A DNA stretch of 64,000 bases, from assembly GCF_000003815.2 (NCBI RefSeq), contig NC_049981.1:23351862-23415861 (forward strand). The letters are read 5' to 3'. Positions 34,566-46,840 of this stretch are shown here, piece after piece. Numbering within the stretch: position 1 is the stretch's first letter; every line of letters begins with the position of its first letter. Position numbers and translations under genes: made by a program. Source of the stretch: Branchiostoma floridae. Its lineage: Eukaryota > Chordata > Leptocardii > Amphioxiformes > Branchiostomatidae. Below the pieces are notes generated by a model. That model was given only the letters and a program-made list of their open reading frames with translations, ran no database searches and had not been told where the DNA came from.

Positions 34566-36820
34566 TATGTCGCCCTGCTGGCAAAATATTATCACAATGC
34601 AACGTATGACTATAGATGTTCAAAATATTAAAAATTGTGGTCATCAATAATATGCAGTCTGTTTCTTTCTTCAAGGATTGCAATTGTTGACCTGTATGTT
34701 CCAGTTTGGTACAAATTGCATTGTAATAGTATAGGGCGTGGGTAGCCTTCGGAACATGTTTCAAACCATAGAAATCAAATCTGATATAATAGTATTTACA
34801 ATTTCATATTTGTACAAATTCATCTTTCATCCACTTTATCTAATGAAATCATTAACATTATAAGTGTTCTAGATATTCTGTACATAAAACGGATATGAAT
34901 CCCCATATGTAGCATAGAATGCATTTAACATTGTCATTAAATAAGAAAAGGCTACCAGAACAATTAGGAACGAAGTAGTCTTTTTTGCATTATTGAATTG
35001 AAAGCCAAGGTATGCATAGGATACTTTTGTTTTCTCTGAATAGAAGAAAGCTTGCCTGACTTTGTGTATCAATGTTTAGTCTTTGTTAGTTCATCGCAAA
35101 GACATAGATTCTGTGAGAATCTTTGTGAGATAAGCAGCATCAATTCATTGAGTACAGTTACGTTTTCCTTTACTTTACTTTGTTGTTAGACTGTTATTTA
35201 CAGCTAAGTGGTAACATCAACTTTGATAAAGTCACAGTCTTCTGATTGCAGATGCCACTTGTAAGTTGTATTGCTGTTGTAAAGAAATACATCTGTATAT
35301 ATCGTTGGAATATGCCTCATACTTGATACTTATTAAGTTAGCTGAGTTTGAATGCTACAATAACATGTAATTCACCAGTAAGGTAAATTCTGGTCAGTTT
35401 TCTTTTCATAGAGAGGGAAATAAAAGCAATGGAAGTGATTTTTTGTACCTTGAAAATATGTAGTTAGTATATATACTAATTGCTTGCAAATGCACTGCAG
35501 TGCTTTTGAAACATGTAAAGATACAGATGATCTTGACTTTTTTTGGAGCCTGATGAAGTTTGTACAGAAATAGATAGGGGGCGCCAGTAAGTGGACCACA
35601 CAGTAGACCAAACATACTCAAACATCAAATACTTGAATTATACATGGTGGTGGTGATAATCTTCAGTGAACATTCATGTCTAAAAAGTGACGAGATTATA
35701 ACGTTATATAACAATGTAGTTGATAGACGTTGAGCTTGGAGCAAGGCCTTTTTTATCCTCTGTCAGATTCCAAATTCCTTGCACAAGACCAAGGTTGACA
35801 ACTTTCTGGTATTTTGTCAGAATTGTGTTTCGTTCAAACAGTTTGGGACATCTGGAAAATTCGGAGAAATAAAAAGCAACCGTATGAAATGATGTATTTG
35901 ATAATGATGTACATGTATATGTACATTATAGATATCTCGTCTCGTATAGATTTAATTATTCGTTAATGTGACAAATACATTACACAGAGACTCACAGGCA
36001 GCAATGCTGATAGTGGAGTCTACATGAAGGGACAAATACACAAGAATGGTAAATCATAACGCTACACATCACTGGCTCGTATAGATAATTTGTGCCACGG
36101 TAAGGCAAGGCCAAACACGAGCATGAACGCGAGCTTGACCTTGTCCGGCGATGACGTCATACGGCTCCATCATTCACTTTAACGGAAGGCGTGTCTCCGG
36201 CCTTCAAGCGCGTTTTACCTCATCAATATCTGCGATAATGAAAGATGAAGAGATATCTGGGCATTTATATCCTCTATCTCCAGGTTTCAAAAGCAAACTT
36301 CTAAAGCTACTATTAGCATAATCCGTATTCGTTTCTCGCCTTAGTCGGGACGTGATTTATGTTGTCGGAGTACGTGTAGTTTTTACCTAATTAAGTCAGA
36401 TGTGACGTCTTCAAATTAGTAGACATTGAATGTAGCACAGTCCCTCCTGTTAGTGCTGCTTTCAAACTTTCGAGTTGAATTAACACCCACCTTTGGTGAT
36501 GAAGCAGCTTAATCGCTACAGTTTCTCCTTCTATCATTCAAATTCGTTTCAGGACGAAATACGGCAATGCCATTTTTTTTCTTTAGATAATCTATCCGTC
36601 CCGTCCTTGCATAAGTGACTAAATGTACTTTGGCACTATTACAGTTTTAATTCTACTGCGTTTTGTGAGCCCTGTCTACAAAAAATGCATAGCAACCATG
36701 GTCAGTAGTTTAGTTACAACTCAGTATATACACATGTAAGTCTGTAAGGTCCAGGCACGTTGAAGATAATAACATTTGGAATGGTCCACTTTTGATGCAC
36801 GAGGATCACTAATCTCGCAA
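34566..36820. other. ING 3' UTR and intergenic DNA
   Basis: AT-rich sequence with no open frame of recognisable identity. It probably holds a long ING 3' UTR up to about 35.9 kb. Confidence 0.5.
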
Positions 36821-37845
36821 ATTTAAAACAAAAGATGTTCCATTACTATCTCCTTGTATGTTCGACAATATGACCGTTACAAAAGATACGAAGTTGGTTC
36901 ATATGATCTCATTATCCATCATGATCGCCTTTCACGTAAAGAACTCTCTTCGTACGCCAGAGCCAGTTAACTGAAAATAATCGCAAGTAGAAGCTGTCGA
37001 CTGAACTGCGTCATTCAGACAAAAACGTGAGGCCAATTATTTCACGGGCACTGGACGGATCCAAAAGTTCTTTCTTCTTTTTTTACATAAGCTCTGTCTT
37101 TTCAGATCGTTAATAGTCCCATTAGTATCATGTGAAGCGCGAGAATTAGACGTAAAGGAGTACTTGAGCCAGAAGTAATTATGCCTTTGGAACATTTGAA
37201 AAATATGAAGTTGGTTTTATAAATGTGTCCCATCACCCTTTATGTGATCCAATCATCTATCGCCTTTTTACGCAAAGACCTCCTGGCAGTGTTCTGAAAA
37301 TAAGTAGACAGTAAAGCACAAAGCGGAGACATTCAGACAAATACGTAAGGTCAATTATTTGACGAGTTCTGGACCGACGTATTTCTCTTTACATTAGCCT
37401 TTCTTTTTTCGTTAAGGAGTACTTTAGCCAGCAGTGATATATAATATGCTTTTGGAGTTGGTTTTACAAATGAATTAATTTTTTTCATCATCATTTGAGT
37501 AATCCCACAATTCATAGTGCTTTTAGGTAAGAAAAAAAAAAACACTCGGTGTCCGATAGAGCAAGGTACATGTATCTGAAAATGAGATTATGCCTAGGAA
37601 AACAAATTAACCTGCACATTTTATTACTGTTTAGAATGATAATGATATCGACTGAATTTGCAGCCAGTAGGTACCCAATGTGTTGAGTAATGGGGCTGAT
37701 TAACGTGGTCGAGGCGCCTCCTCGAGCACGGGAACCCCGTTTTACGTTCCTCCATGTGAATACATGTGTATATGATATTATAATGTTTAAAATACCAGTG
37801 CCTGATGCGTTTCAGGTTTATATTGCTAACCTATATTTGATAGAT

Positions 37846-37945
37846 NNNNNNNNNNNNNNNNNNNNNNNNNNNNNNNNNNNNNNNNNNNNNNNNNNNNNNN
37901 NNNNNNNNNNNNNNNNNNNNNNNNNNNNNNNNNNNNNNNNNNNNN
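37846..37945. other. Assembly gap (100 N)
   Basis: Run of N. Confidence 0.99.
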
Positions 37946-38059
37946 CACAGTATGGAAACTGTCATTTAAGGATAGTTTCAGAAATACGAATAAATCCATT
38001 GAAGTTTGAGAAATATTTCAGCAGCCTTTTCTCTCTTCCCCTCCCTCATGACTTCTCAG

Positions 38060-38184
38060 AATCAGCAGACGAGTGTCAGGAAGAAAATGGGGCATCCTAC
38101 CAAGGAACAGTCGCTGTGACCAAATCAGACAGGACGTGTCGGCGCTGGGAAGAGATTCACTGTCTACCCTACCTTTTCAGGGCG
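38060..38184 (+). pseudogene. Orphan kringle half-domain exon
   Basis: After an acceptor-like CTTCTCAG the frame reads DECQEENGASYQGTVAVTKS and then DRTCRRWEE, which matches the N-terminal half of a kringle domain (Cys, NGxxYxGTVxVTxSGRTCxxW). A GTAAGA donor follows at 38185. After RWEE the reading frame no longer resembles a kringle, and no second-half exon was found nearby. A MITE abuts the 3' side. It may be a broken exon, or part of a gene disrupted by the gap at 37846. Confidence 0.6.
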
Positions 38185-38191
38185 GTAAGAG

Positions 38192-38397
38192 TGCGGTCAC
38201 GTAGGTCGTACGATCGTCGCGCGATTTTGATGCTGTAGGATTTTCAAGCAGGCCGTGACTGAACCAGCCACCGGCATGGATCCAGAACAGCATTTTGTGT
38301 ATCAAGACAGTTGGGCTTTGCAGGAGACGTACATTTTTGTCCTCCAAAATGCCCGAAGTTAGCGATCGTGCGACTATCGCACGACCTATGTGGCCGC
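38192..38397. mobile_element. Short MITE next to the kringle exon
   Basis: GCGGTCACGTAGGTCGTACG at the left is inverted as CGCACGACCTATGTGGCCGC at the right, with few mismatches over about 28 bp. It is non-coding. Target duplication not resolved. Confidence 0.6.
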
Positions 38398-39719
38398 TCC
38401 CTAATACCCCTGCCACATTGCGCGAAAATCGATCGGACGACGAGTCTGCGGCAATCGCCCGAACCAAGGTACAAAGTTTGTGACAGGGACGGTTTTTAGG
38501 TGACAAATACGCGCAAGCCGCTGTCGATCTTAAATATGGCCGACCTTCCATCGATACGCCCGAAGATCGTAGAAAATGTGACATGGGTATAACTGGAAAC
38601 GCAACATTAGTTTCGCCAGGCCTTGGTACACCGAGTGAGTGGGCTGAGACGTTCGTACCGAAAGCGTGAGGCCAATTATTTCATGAGTTTTCTGCAAATA
38701 AGCTCTGTCTCTTTCAGATCACTCACCGCATTAGTATCGTGTGGAGTAAATGTATTAGGCGTAAAGGAGTACTTGAGTCAAAAGCAATTATAGGTAATGC
38801 ACTTTTGGAACACTTCTAGAAAACAGATCTAGATATGACAAGGCTCTAGGGGCGAACATTTGGGCTATATCATTAAAAGCACTCGTATTACTAGCTCCTC
38901 GTGAGAGGTCCCGATGATGTTCAGCGATTCTGTACACTATATCAGCATTTTCAGGTGAAATGCAGAAGTATACAACGACACTTTATAATTAATCATGAAA
39001 TGCGTTGTGCGGCAGTACAGTCCATTAAAACACGCGTTGGTTGCTTAATGGTAGCCTGTAAAAACAAGAATAGTATCATTCAATGAACATAACCGTTTTG
39101 CACCAAATACTACTGATGGTATATATGGGTCATGCTCCTATATCTTGATTCCAGACTTAATGTTTCCTGTACTTACGACGGCATTTCAATGAACAAATGT
39201 TATATACAATATAATATGATGAGTGTAAAGAAATATCATAAATGTATGGATGGGTGTAACCTGAATTGTAACCAAAATGCATATATTGTACCAACAGTCC
39301 AAACACGTAACGTTTGATCCAGCTGAGCTGACACGGGTCGTGATAGTTCTAGCCGTTTGAGACTCCGTTTTAGCCAGTGCTACTAATTTTGACGTTAAGT
39401 GTTTGGACAGTTGGTTTAATATATGCAATTACAAGTGACGTTTCACGATTCCATACAGGTTAGGATATTCCTTTATACTCGAGCTCAGCTGCCATTACGT
39501 GGACATGCGTTTGAGCAGTGTGTAAAACTAAAAAAAAAAGAAGAACAAAATCACGTTGTCTTCAAATAAATGAAAATCCGATTGAAGTTGCCAATAATCT
39601 AAAGCCAAATCTTCTTTCGGTTTTTGGTATTTAAGCTGGTTCAATACGTCTTGAAAACAGCAGAGACCTCATAATCCTTACTGGATTTTATGCTAAGCCT
39701 CGATTTATCTGTTGTTCAA

Positions 39720-39852
39720 ATCTGTAATCCGTAAGTCATTGTTCCAATATACATGCAAAAAGGAGAGAATGACATTTGCAGCCGATAGAATGCTAAGCAT
39801 TTTTCATACAATAAACTTCATTGTCATTGTCATTGTCATTGTCATTGTCATT
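39720..39852 (+). mobile_element. 3' tail of a truncated retroposon with hexamer repeat
   Basis: CAATAAACTTCATTGTC is followed by (CATTGT)n at 39819-39852. A polyadenylation signal running into a short tandem tail is typical of LINE or SINE 3' ends. The upstream boundary is not defined. Confidence 0.55.
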
Positions 39853-40379
39853 AAAAAAACTTTAACTTAGCCTGGAATCCACCGTACAGGTATTCTATTC
39901 TTCTGATAGATTTTCTGTCAATAACCTGGCACTAAATAGTGTTGTCACTAAAATGTCCAGCGCCCGTTAAGACGTACTTAATTAGACCCATTGCGATTTT
40001 CATTTAAATCTAAATATCTCACCGCAAGCCTTTGATGGAGGCATACGGAGAAATAAGTTATACCTTGCTCATCATAATCACAGTACAAACTGTTGCGCCG
40101 CGTAAGGCCCTAAACATTAGGCTGTTCATGTCCTTGGTGCTGAATCACGTATCAGTCCCACGCCCTGTACCAGCCCATGATTCTAATAAGCCATACATCA
40201 GTAGCCTATAATGTAATCTACTCGCCTGCACTCTCCTTTGTTTGTTTACATAGCAACCGACCTGTTGTCCCTCTGTTGAAACACGCGTACAAAAATGAAA
40301 AACTTCATTTGTCTTGGAAACGTCCTACGATCTCCTAGGAGATTGGATGTTTTAGTAACAAACCATGTACGCCGTCAGA

Positions 40380-41700
40380 ACAGAAAACTGGGGGCAAGAC
40401 AATCAAGTGTCTTCCATGGTTCTACCTGTCTTTCCGGTACCTTATCACATTGAACATTATCATCACGCTGCGTCAAAACACTGTAATTGACACACTGTAG
40501 TATTTTGATTCTGCCGATCTTCCTGCTGGGGATTAGAGACGAAATGTCGACAGGAAAAGGCGCCGATTCTGACATATGGACGCTCCGTCGTTTTGCCACG
40601 AAATCATAAACAGTTTCCGTGTAGATGTCAGGAAGAAAGGGCAAAGCCGCTGGCAAGAATGCTAGCTTGCTAGGGTGTAATCCTTCGTTTTATTAATCTG
40701 TTCTTATCCTTTGTAGACAAAACACGCGAGTATGAAACCTTCATACCTTGGAGACGTCCTCAATCCCCAAGGAGATTGAGTGACTTGGCCACAACCCATG
40801 TGCATTGTCAATGCAGGTAACTGGTGGGCAATCAAGTGTCTTTCATGGTTCTACCGGTGTGTCTGGTTCCGTATCACACTGCGTCATAGCACTGTAATTG
40901 ACACTCTGTAGTCTTTTGATTCTGCAGAACTTCCTGTTGGGATTCAAAGACGAAATGTCCTCAGGAAAAGGTAAAGTTCCTGGCATATGGACGCCCCGCC
41001 GTTTTGCCGCGACATCAGAAACAGTTTCCGTGTAGATGTCAGGAAGAAAGGGCAGAGCCGCTGGCAAGAATGCTAGCTTGCTTCGTTTTATTAATCTGTT
41101 CTTATCCTTTGTAGATCATTTGAGTATGAAACCTTCATACTGAACCATGTATCAGTAACACACACTGCGCCTGTTGTTGGTACTGTGTTTTGCATCAGTA
41201 GTATCACATACTATATGTCTGTCCTTTGTACTGTGTCATGCATTAGTACCACGCACGATGTTTGTCCTTGGTACTAAATCATGTACCGGTACCACACACT
41301 GGTGGGAGAATCAATTGATTGTCTTTTATAGTTCCGGTTCCGGACTTCAGTCTTATAATCAAACTGCGTCAAAGCACTGTAATTGACACTCTGTAGTCTT
41401 GTGATTCTGCAGCTCTTCCTGCTGGGAATTTAAGACGAAACGCCGACAGGAAAAGGTCCTGACATATGGACGTCCAGCTGTATTTCTTTGTAGACTGGGA
41501 TGAAACCTTAAGGCAAGGACACTTGTTAGCGTGGAGTGTAACCCAATACATGTATTTTGTAAACCTGTTAACGTTCTTATCCTTTGTAGATTTGACGATG
41601 AGACCTTCAGTAGAAAGGTCAGTGCCGTTGGCAATCCTATTACGTTGAAATCTGTTTTAACATTTCGTAGAATTTAAGATGAAACCTTCAAAAGAAATGT
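40380..41700. repeat. Three tandem copies of a ~0.45-kb repeat
   Basis: Copies start near 40380, 40822 and 41299. Shared segments include GCACTGTAATTGACACTCTG (copies 2 and 3), GTAGTCTTTTGATTCTGC, GACGAAATG and AAAAGG...GACATATGGACG. Copies 1 and 2 also share GTGTAGATGTCAGGAAGAAA and GGCAAGAATGCTAGCTTGC. The open frames through it on the minus strand are not convincing genes. Relatives of the 43-bp minisatellite unit lie between copies 2 and 3. Confidence 0.8.
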
Positions 41701-42044
41701 CACATAGTCGCTGGCGGGGATGTCAGCATGTATGTAGCTCTGTGTACAGTCAGAGTACATTGGAGCTACCACTAGGATCTAGCCAGGGCTGCCACTAGAC
41801 TCAATCCGTGGCCTTTAGCAACATGCCCCGTGAATAGAATCCAGTCGGCCCACGGTCAGTTAATGACGGGGTTAGCAGCCTTGTATACCTGCCCATGTAG
41901 GCTAAATGCAGCAAATCCCATGATGGGATACTAAAGACTAAGTACTATTACATGTAGTATTACAATTGAATAAACAATACATCTGCACCTATGCTATCAC
42001 TATATCTAACGTTTACATGACTCTTCCCTTTTTTTAAAACGTGT
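41701..42044. other. Intergenic, nothing recognised
   Basis: No gene or repeat that I can name. Confidence 0.4.
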
Positions 42045-42248
42045 NNNNNNNNNNNNNNNNNNNNNNNNNNNNNNNNNNNNNNNNNNNNNNNNNNNNNNNN
42101 NNNNNNNNNNNNNNNNNNNNNNNNNNNNNNNNNNNNNNNNNNNNNNNNNNNNNNNNNNNNNNNNNNNNNNNNNNNNNNNNNNNNNNNNNNNNNNNNNNNN
42201 NNNNNNNNNNNNNNNNNNNNNNNNNNNNNNNNNNNNNNNNNNNNNNNN
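42045..42248. other. Assembly gap (204 N)
   Basis: Run of N. The LINE reading frame enters it from the right. Confidence 0.99.
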
Positions 42249-42661
42249 TTATTCGGAGGAGTCTGGTTGTATCTTCCCACTTCAATTTGTAGGGGATGAT
42301 CATTGATTCTTAATCTAGCCATGGCTCGGCGATGGTTGAAATTCTGAATATTAAGGTACTGTTCTCTTTCGTAGATATGTTTGATTTTTCTATATGTTCT
42401 TAGTTTGTTTCCTTGGTTTCCGGTCCTACCACTGGAGTTCAGCCCTGAGTAAAAGGTTTGAAGGTAAATGTCCTTCAGTCTTTGCTTCACTTCCGACTGA
42501 ATTGAGGGTATATCTCGACCGTTGTTTAACAATAGGTATGCATAACTCGACTCCTCCAAAATCTTACTTACATTAGATAGCCAGCATGGTATATTGCGTC
42601 CGTGTAGGTCTTGTTCTGCAAGAAATGCTTCATATTGTAGGCTATTATACTTAACACGCAT
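42249..42661 (-). mobile_element. C-terminal fragment of a non-LTR retrotransposon frame
   Basis: On the minus strand, about 135 codons remain open from Met at 42661 to the gap. KLRTYRKIKHIYEREQYLN, then RRAMARLRINDHPLQIEVGR, is the charged segment downstream of the reverse transcriptase in LINEs, just before the zinc-knuckle region. The 7490-7880 fragment encodes that following region, so both are probably the same family. The continuation is hidden by the gap. Confidence 0.7.
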
Positions 42662-44166
42662 TCTCTGCCGACTGGTGCAATTGGAGGTAGTTTATCTATT
42701 CATCAATATATTTTTTTTTGGCTGCATGTACTATCAGCCAAGATTGCCCAACTAGCCAATAGTTTTCTAAACTATTCGACTTAAGACTTAAACTTGTTAC
42801 CTACCACTATGTTCGACTGTCTTATGTTGTTAAGGTGTTGTGCTAAGTGCAACTTACGCGTGTTTACCATTTGAATGCGATTATTTGCACATAGGTTCTA
42901 GTAATTGTGTGTTTCAGAAGACAATCTGACCAAGGCAAATAAGAATGGCAGCAAAAATGCAGCATATCATTATCATATGGTAAGGGGAAAGCATCGAATA
43001 AGTAGTCTTTGTGTTTGTTTTACCAAGGAGGTTGAAACTCCTTGCTTTAACATTGGCCCACTGATAACGTTAGAAAGTAATTGCGCCAGTTAACGGAGAA
43101 TGACCTTAATAATGAATAGCTTCCATCACCTCATGAGCTACCCCAACCCCTTACAATCATGGTGGACCTTCATAGTCTGGTATTGCAGATTGAACTGTCC
43201 TCCGTTATACAGGACAAGGAAGCCCATTCCCCATCTTACGTCTGTCAAGATTCAAAATGGCCGCCGTCCTATTCGTCTGAATGATCGAATTATCCTCGTA
43301 TGGTAGAGACAGAAAAACAAGCAGTAAGATTCACTCATCCCATGCGTTTCGCTATTGGAATGCATTTCATATCGGTTTTTAAGGCCTTGTACAGGAATAT
43401 TTATCCAAACCCTGAAATTAGGCAATGTTCTAAAATACGTAAATATAAGAATTGCTCTATTGCATATGCCAATCTGAGCTAGCAGTGTTCTTACAACTTT
43501 CTGATAGCTACCTTGTTCTGATTGGTTGCCGGTGTCTGTTTTACAACATTATTTTCTTTGGTTTAGTTGGCACGTTCAACTTGTGATTGAAATTGTAGAG
43601 CTAAGCACAACGTAAACACAATTGGAAAATGTACTCAGCAAGGGATATGTCCTGGTAAAAAGATCACCGTTTATTAACACAATATCAAACCTACGGGCCT
43701 TTTTACACCATGGCTGGCGTTTCACATCGATGTGCAGCTGTCCCGGCGGAAGGTTCTCAAGCCAAGCGAAAACAGTGCCTAATCACCCAAACCCGTTGCT
43801 ATGGCCGTTGCTATGGAGCCCCAGGGCAATATTCGTACCCGGCTCACACATGCATAGAGCAGAAATATGGATGGAATGTCATAAACAGGATGCTACTATA
43901 CCCATCTCCCTCGCCGGCTTATGAAGATTTTGTTATACAATACCTAAACCGAGTAAAAAGTCAATGACCTGTCGTAAACTGACTTCAGTCTAGTGCAGTG
44001 TGCTTTGGGAAAAATATGGAACATCATGGGTGACGTCGTCAGCTAGTAATTAGCTCTTGTGAAAAGCCTTTGGGATCTTTTTACGGACTTAATCCAGACT
44101 GAATAGATTATTTGGTCTATAATCCGCATGTTTCTGCCGAAGAAAACAACGTGATTATTTTGTACA
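42662..44166. other. Intergenic, no supported gene
   Basis: Short frames (for example 43622-43967) lack any similarity that I recognise. Confidence 0.4.
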
Positions 44167-44560
44167 TGAGCCTGTCCTTGGTACTGATTCACGTACATGT
44201 AGGAGTACCACACACTGTGCCTGTTCTTAGCACTGATTCACGTATCAGTACCACACGCTGTGCCTGTCCTTGGTACTGATTCATGTATCAGTACCACACG
44301 CTGTGCCTGTCCTTGGTACTGATTCACGTATCAGTACCACACGCTGTGCCTATCATTGGTACTGAATTATGTGTCAGTACCACACGCTGTGCCTGTCCTT
44401 GGTACTGAATCACGTATCAGTAGCAAACGCTGTGCCTGTCATTGGTACTGAACCATGTATCCATACCACACACCATGTCTGTCTTTAGTATGAGCACCAT
44501 GCACTGTTCCTGTTCTTGGTTCTGAATGACATATCAGTAACATGCACGGTGCCTGTCTTT
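44167..44560. repeat. 43-bp minisatellite with a hairpin in each unit (about 9 units)
   Basis: The unit begins GCCTGTCCTT, continues GGTACTGA-TTCACGTA-TCAGTACC and ends ACACGCTGT. GGTACTGA and TCAGTACC are perfect inverted arms. The middle units are 43 bp exactly; the edge units are degenerate or shortened (a truncated one near 44476-44508). Single related units occur at about 40130-40170 and 41140-41305. Confidence 0.9.
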
Positions 44561-44719
44561 GGAGCTGAGTCCATTTGTCCGATTTCTAATATTTTGCTGC
44601 ACCAAAGGACTGTGGAAATGACTTCTGGTGCAATGTTGCTTTGATATGAATATCCTTATAAAAGTGCCTTTGATAGTGTTTTAAAAAAGAATATCTATAC
44701 TCAAAACCGAATGCCCGCT

Positions 44720-44819
44720 NNNNNNNNNNNNNNNNNNNNNNNNNNNNNNNNNNNNNNNNNNNNNNNNNNNNNNNNNNNNNNNNNNNNNNNNNNNNNNNNN
44801 NNNNNNNNNNNNNNNNNNN
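44720..44819. other. Assembly gap (100 N)
   Basis: Run of N. Confidence 0.99.
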
Positions 44820-46600
44820 GGATCACCGAATCTTTTCGTTTGTTGTGTTCTTGGAAGCCGTTACGTTTGTGAGCGCTGACGTACGGAATGATTACATCCA
44901 ACATTCCTGGCGTATATCTATTAATGTTTAGGAGCAAGACCGTAGCTCCTACGTTATAATGATACACACTATCTAATTACAAAACAGAAAGGGCTTGGGT
45001 TCGGCTCGGCGCTCTGCGTGTGTTTATACCTGTTGTTGAGGCACGTTCACATCTTTTTTTTTGGCGTAGACGAGAAGGAAAACGTACGTAAAATGCTAAA
45101 AAAAAAGTAAAATAATGAGCAGATCCCTACATTATCCATCCAGGATGGATTAGTTCAAAGATGTGTTTTCGATAGAACCATGATCGTAGAATGGAACTCG
45201 TTGTCACCACGTACTGTAGGAGTATCTCCATTAGACATTTGATAGCTATCAAAACACTTGCGGCTAGATCTGCAAATGTTAGAGGTGACAAGTTGTTCAG
45301 TGCACTATGGCCGGCTGCTGCCGCACCAAGTGCTAGCGAATGTGGGTTACGTCGAAAGGTGGTTTTACTGACTACATAAAATGCAAATACAGACACTACT
45401 TGGAAAATGAACGTCATCATGATCGCAATAAATGTTCATATCTATTCACGCACGTATCCGCTGATGTGTCATCGTTTTATTTCATGTAAAGATGTGACCT
45501 CTGGCTTTGAGAACTTATGTTCACAACACGTTTCGTGAAACTGTATACGTATCACCGATTTATCTCCGTTGGTCACTCGTGCATAAGGCACGTTTTACAC
45601 GTGCTTATGGATAAGCATGTTTTGCCCGGTACATTAAAGGGGAATACATCTTGCTTTTGCTATTATGTTCTTGTTTTCTTTCTTAGATCTGTATGTAGCG
45701 AATCATAGCTTAGATTAGATATTACCTTACAAAAACTGTAAGAGCAATCAGTAGCCAATCAGAGCTTGGGTTAGATGTTACGTGTTGTTGCAAACAATTT
45801 TTTTTTCTCGCACACAATACTATAGGGTGACCAGGTGAGCTTTATACTATGGTATAATTATGTTAATCACCAAGCCAAATCCATGCAGATGCTTTTGTTT
45901 TGTTTTACACATTATTACTATAGGGCGAGCCTAATGGTATACTACTGTGTGCGATCACGCGAGTAGCTTGGCTACGAGGAAAACATTCTGCATTTTCACG
46001 TTAATGTTGCCTTTAAATTCTGGTTCACGTTATTTCATTTCACGTCTCGCAGCTACAAAATTGCATTCCGCACTGAGACACAGATGCACCTTGATTGATT
46101 CATAATATTTTGGCGTGTTTGGTTCCCAGGCAACCGCTAATATATGATTAACAGGTTGTCTACCATACTGTTGTAGACTGATATTATATGACGTAGAACC
46201 TGGATGTGTTCGTACCATGAAGTCAGTCCGATAATCTTTGGATCTCCCTTTTTGCGTCAGGTTTTCGTTCCATTTTGCTGAGTGTTCGCGGCAAGCTTCT
46301 CCGCAGCGACTCCGGCAGGAATGCAGCAGCGTCAATGACCGGCGCGGCTGGCAGGCGCTGACGCAGGTAGCTCATTAGAGCCAGCGGCCAGGAAATTACA
46401 AGAGTATACGTGACGTCAATGGCGCGAAACTGGGTGAACTGGGCCGGCGCACTGACGTCCAGCGACGGTTGTCTCACCGAGCGTCAGATTTTGCAATCGC
46501 CTCTTTTCCTGGTAATTTGAGCAGTCGGCTTATGTTTTGCGGTTGCCACGTAGGCCCATCCTAGCAACCGGTCGTACATAACAACGTATCAGCTGTGCGC
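44820..46600. other. Intergenic, no supported gene
   Basis: No recognisable gene. GC content rises from about 46230 toward the gene at 46841. Confidence 0.4.
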
Positions 46601-46604
46601 CTTG

Positions 46605-46840
46605 CTGATACGCTAGGATAAAAAGAACGCTGCGACATTTACAAGCAGAAAACACAATCTACAGCGCACCGTGAGAGGCGAACGTGTCTTCACAGCGGAC
46701 ACAGACGGAGATTTCATACCGTACGCGAAGCTCTTTTCCTGCGCAGACGTGCGTGCAGTCGGAGAAAGAACAGTCACCGGCGACTGCGCCAACAGCCGAA
46801 CGCCTTTTACACCTGCGTACCGTAGCAGCGGGGCATCAGC
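46605..46840 (+). promoter_or_regulatory. Likely promoter and 5' UTR of the coiled-coil gene
   Basis: A TATA-like GATAAAAAG at about 46616 lies about 220 bp upstream of the ATG, in a GC-richer segment. No splice acceptor is needed before the ATG. Confidence 0.4.

Larger units (their letters stand above)
36830..38830. repeat. Three diverged copies of a local repeat
   Basis: Copies lie at about 36900-37220, 37260-37460 and 38620-38830. Shared blocks include GAGGCCAATTATTTCA, AAGCTCTGTCT, CATTAGTATC and GTAAAGGAGTACTTGAG. They are not coding. Confidence 0.7.

Noticed and set aside
44167-44560. CRISPR-like array
   Set aside because: Units are contiguous with no unique spacers, in an animal genome; it is a minisatellite.
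45127-45420. 97-codon hydrophobic minus frame as a membrane protein
   Set aside because: No splice context, no similarity, and flanked by repeats.
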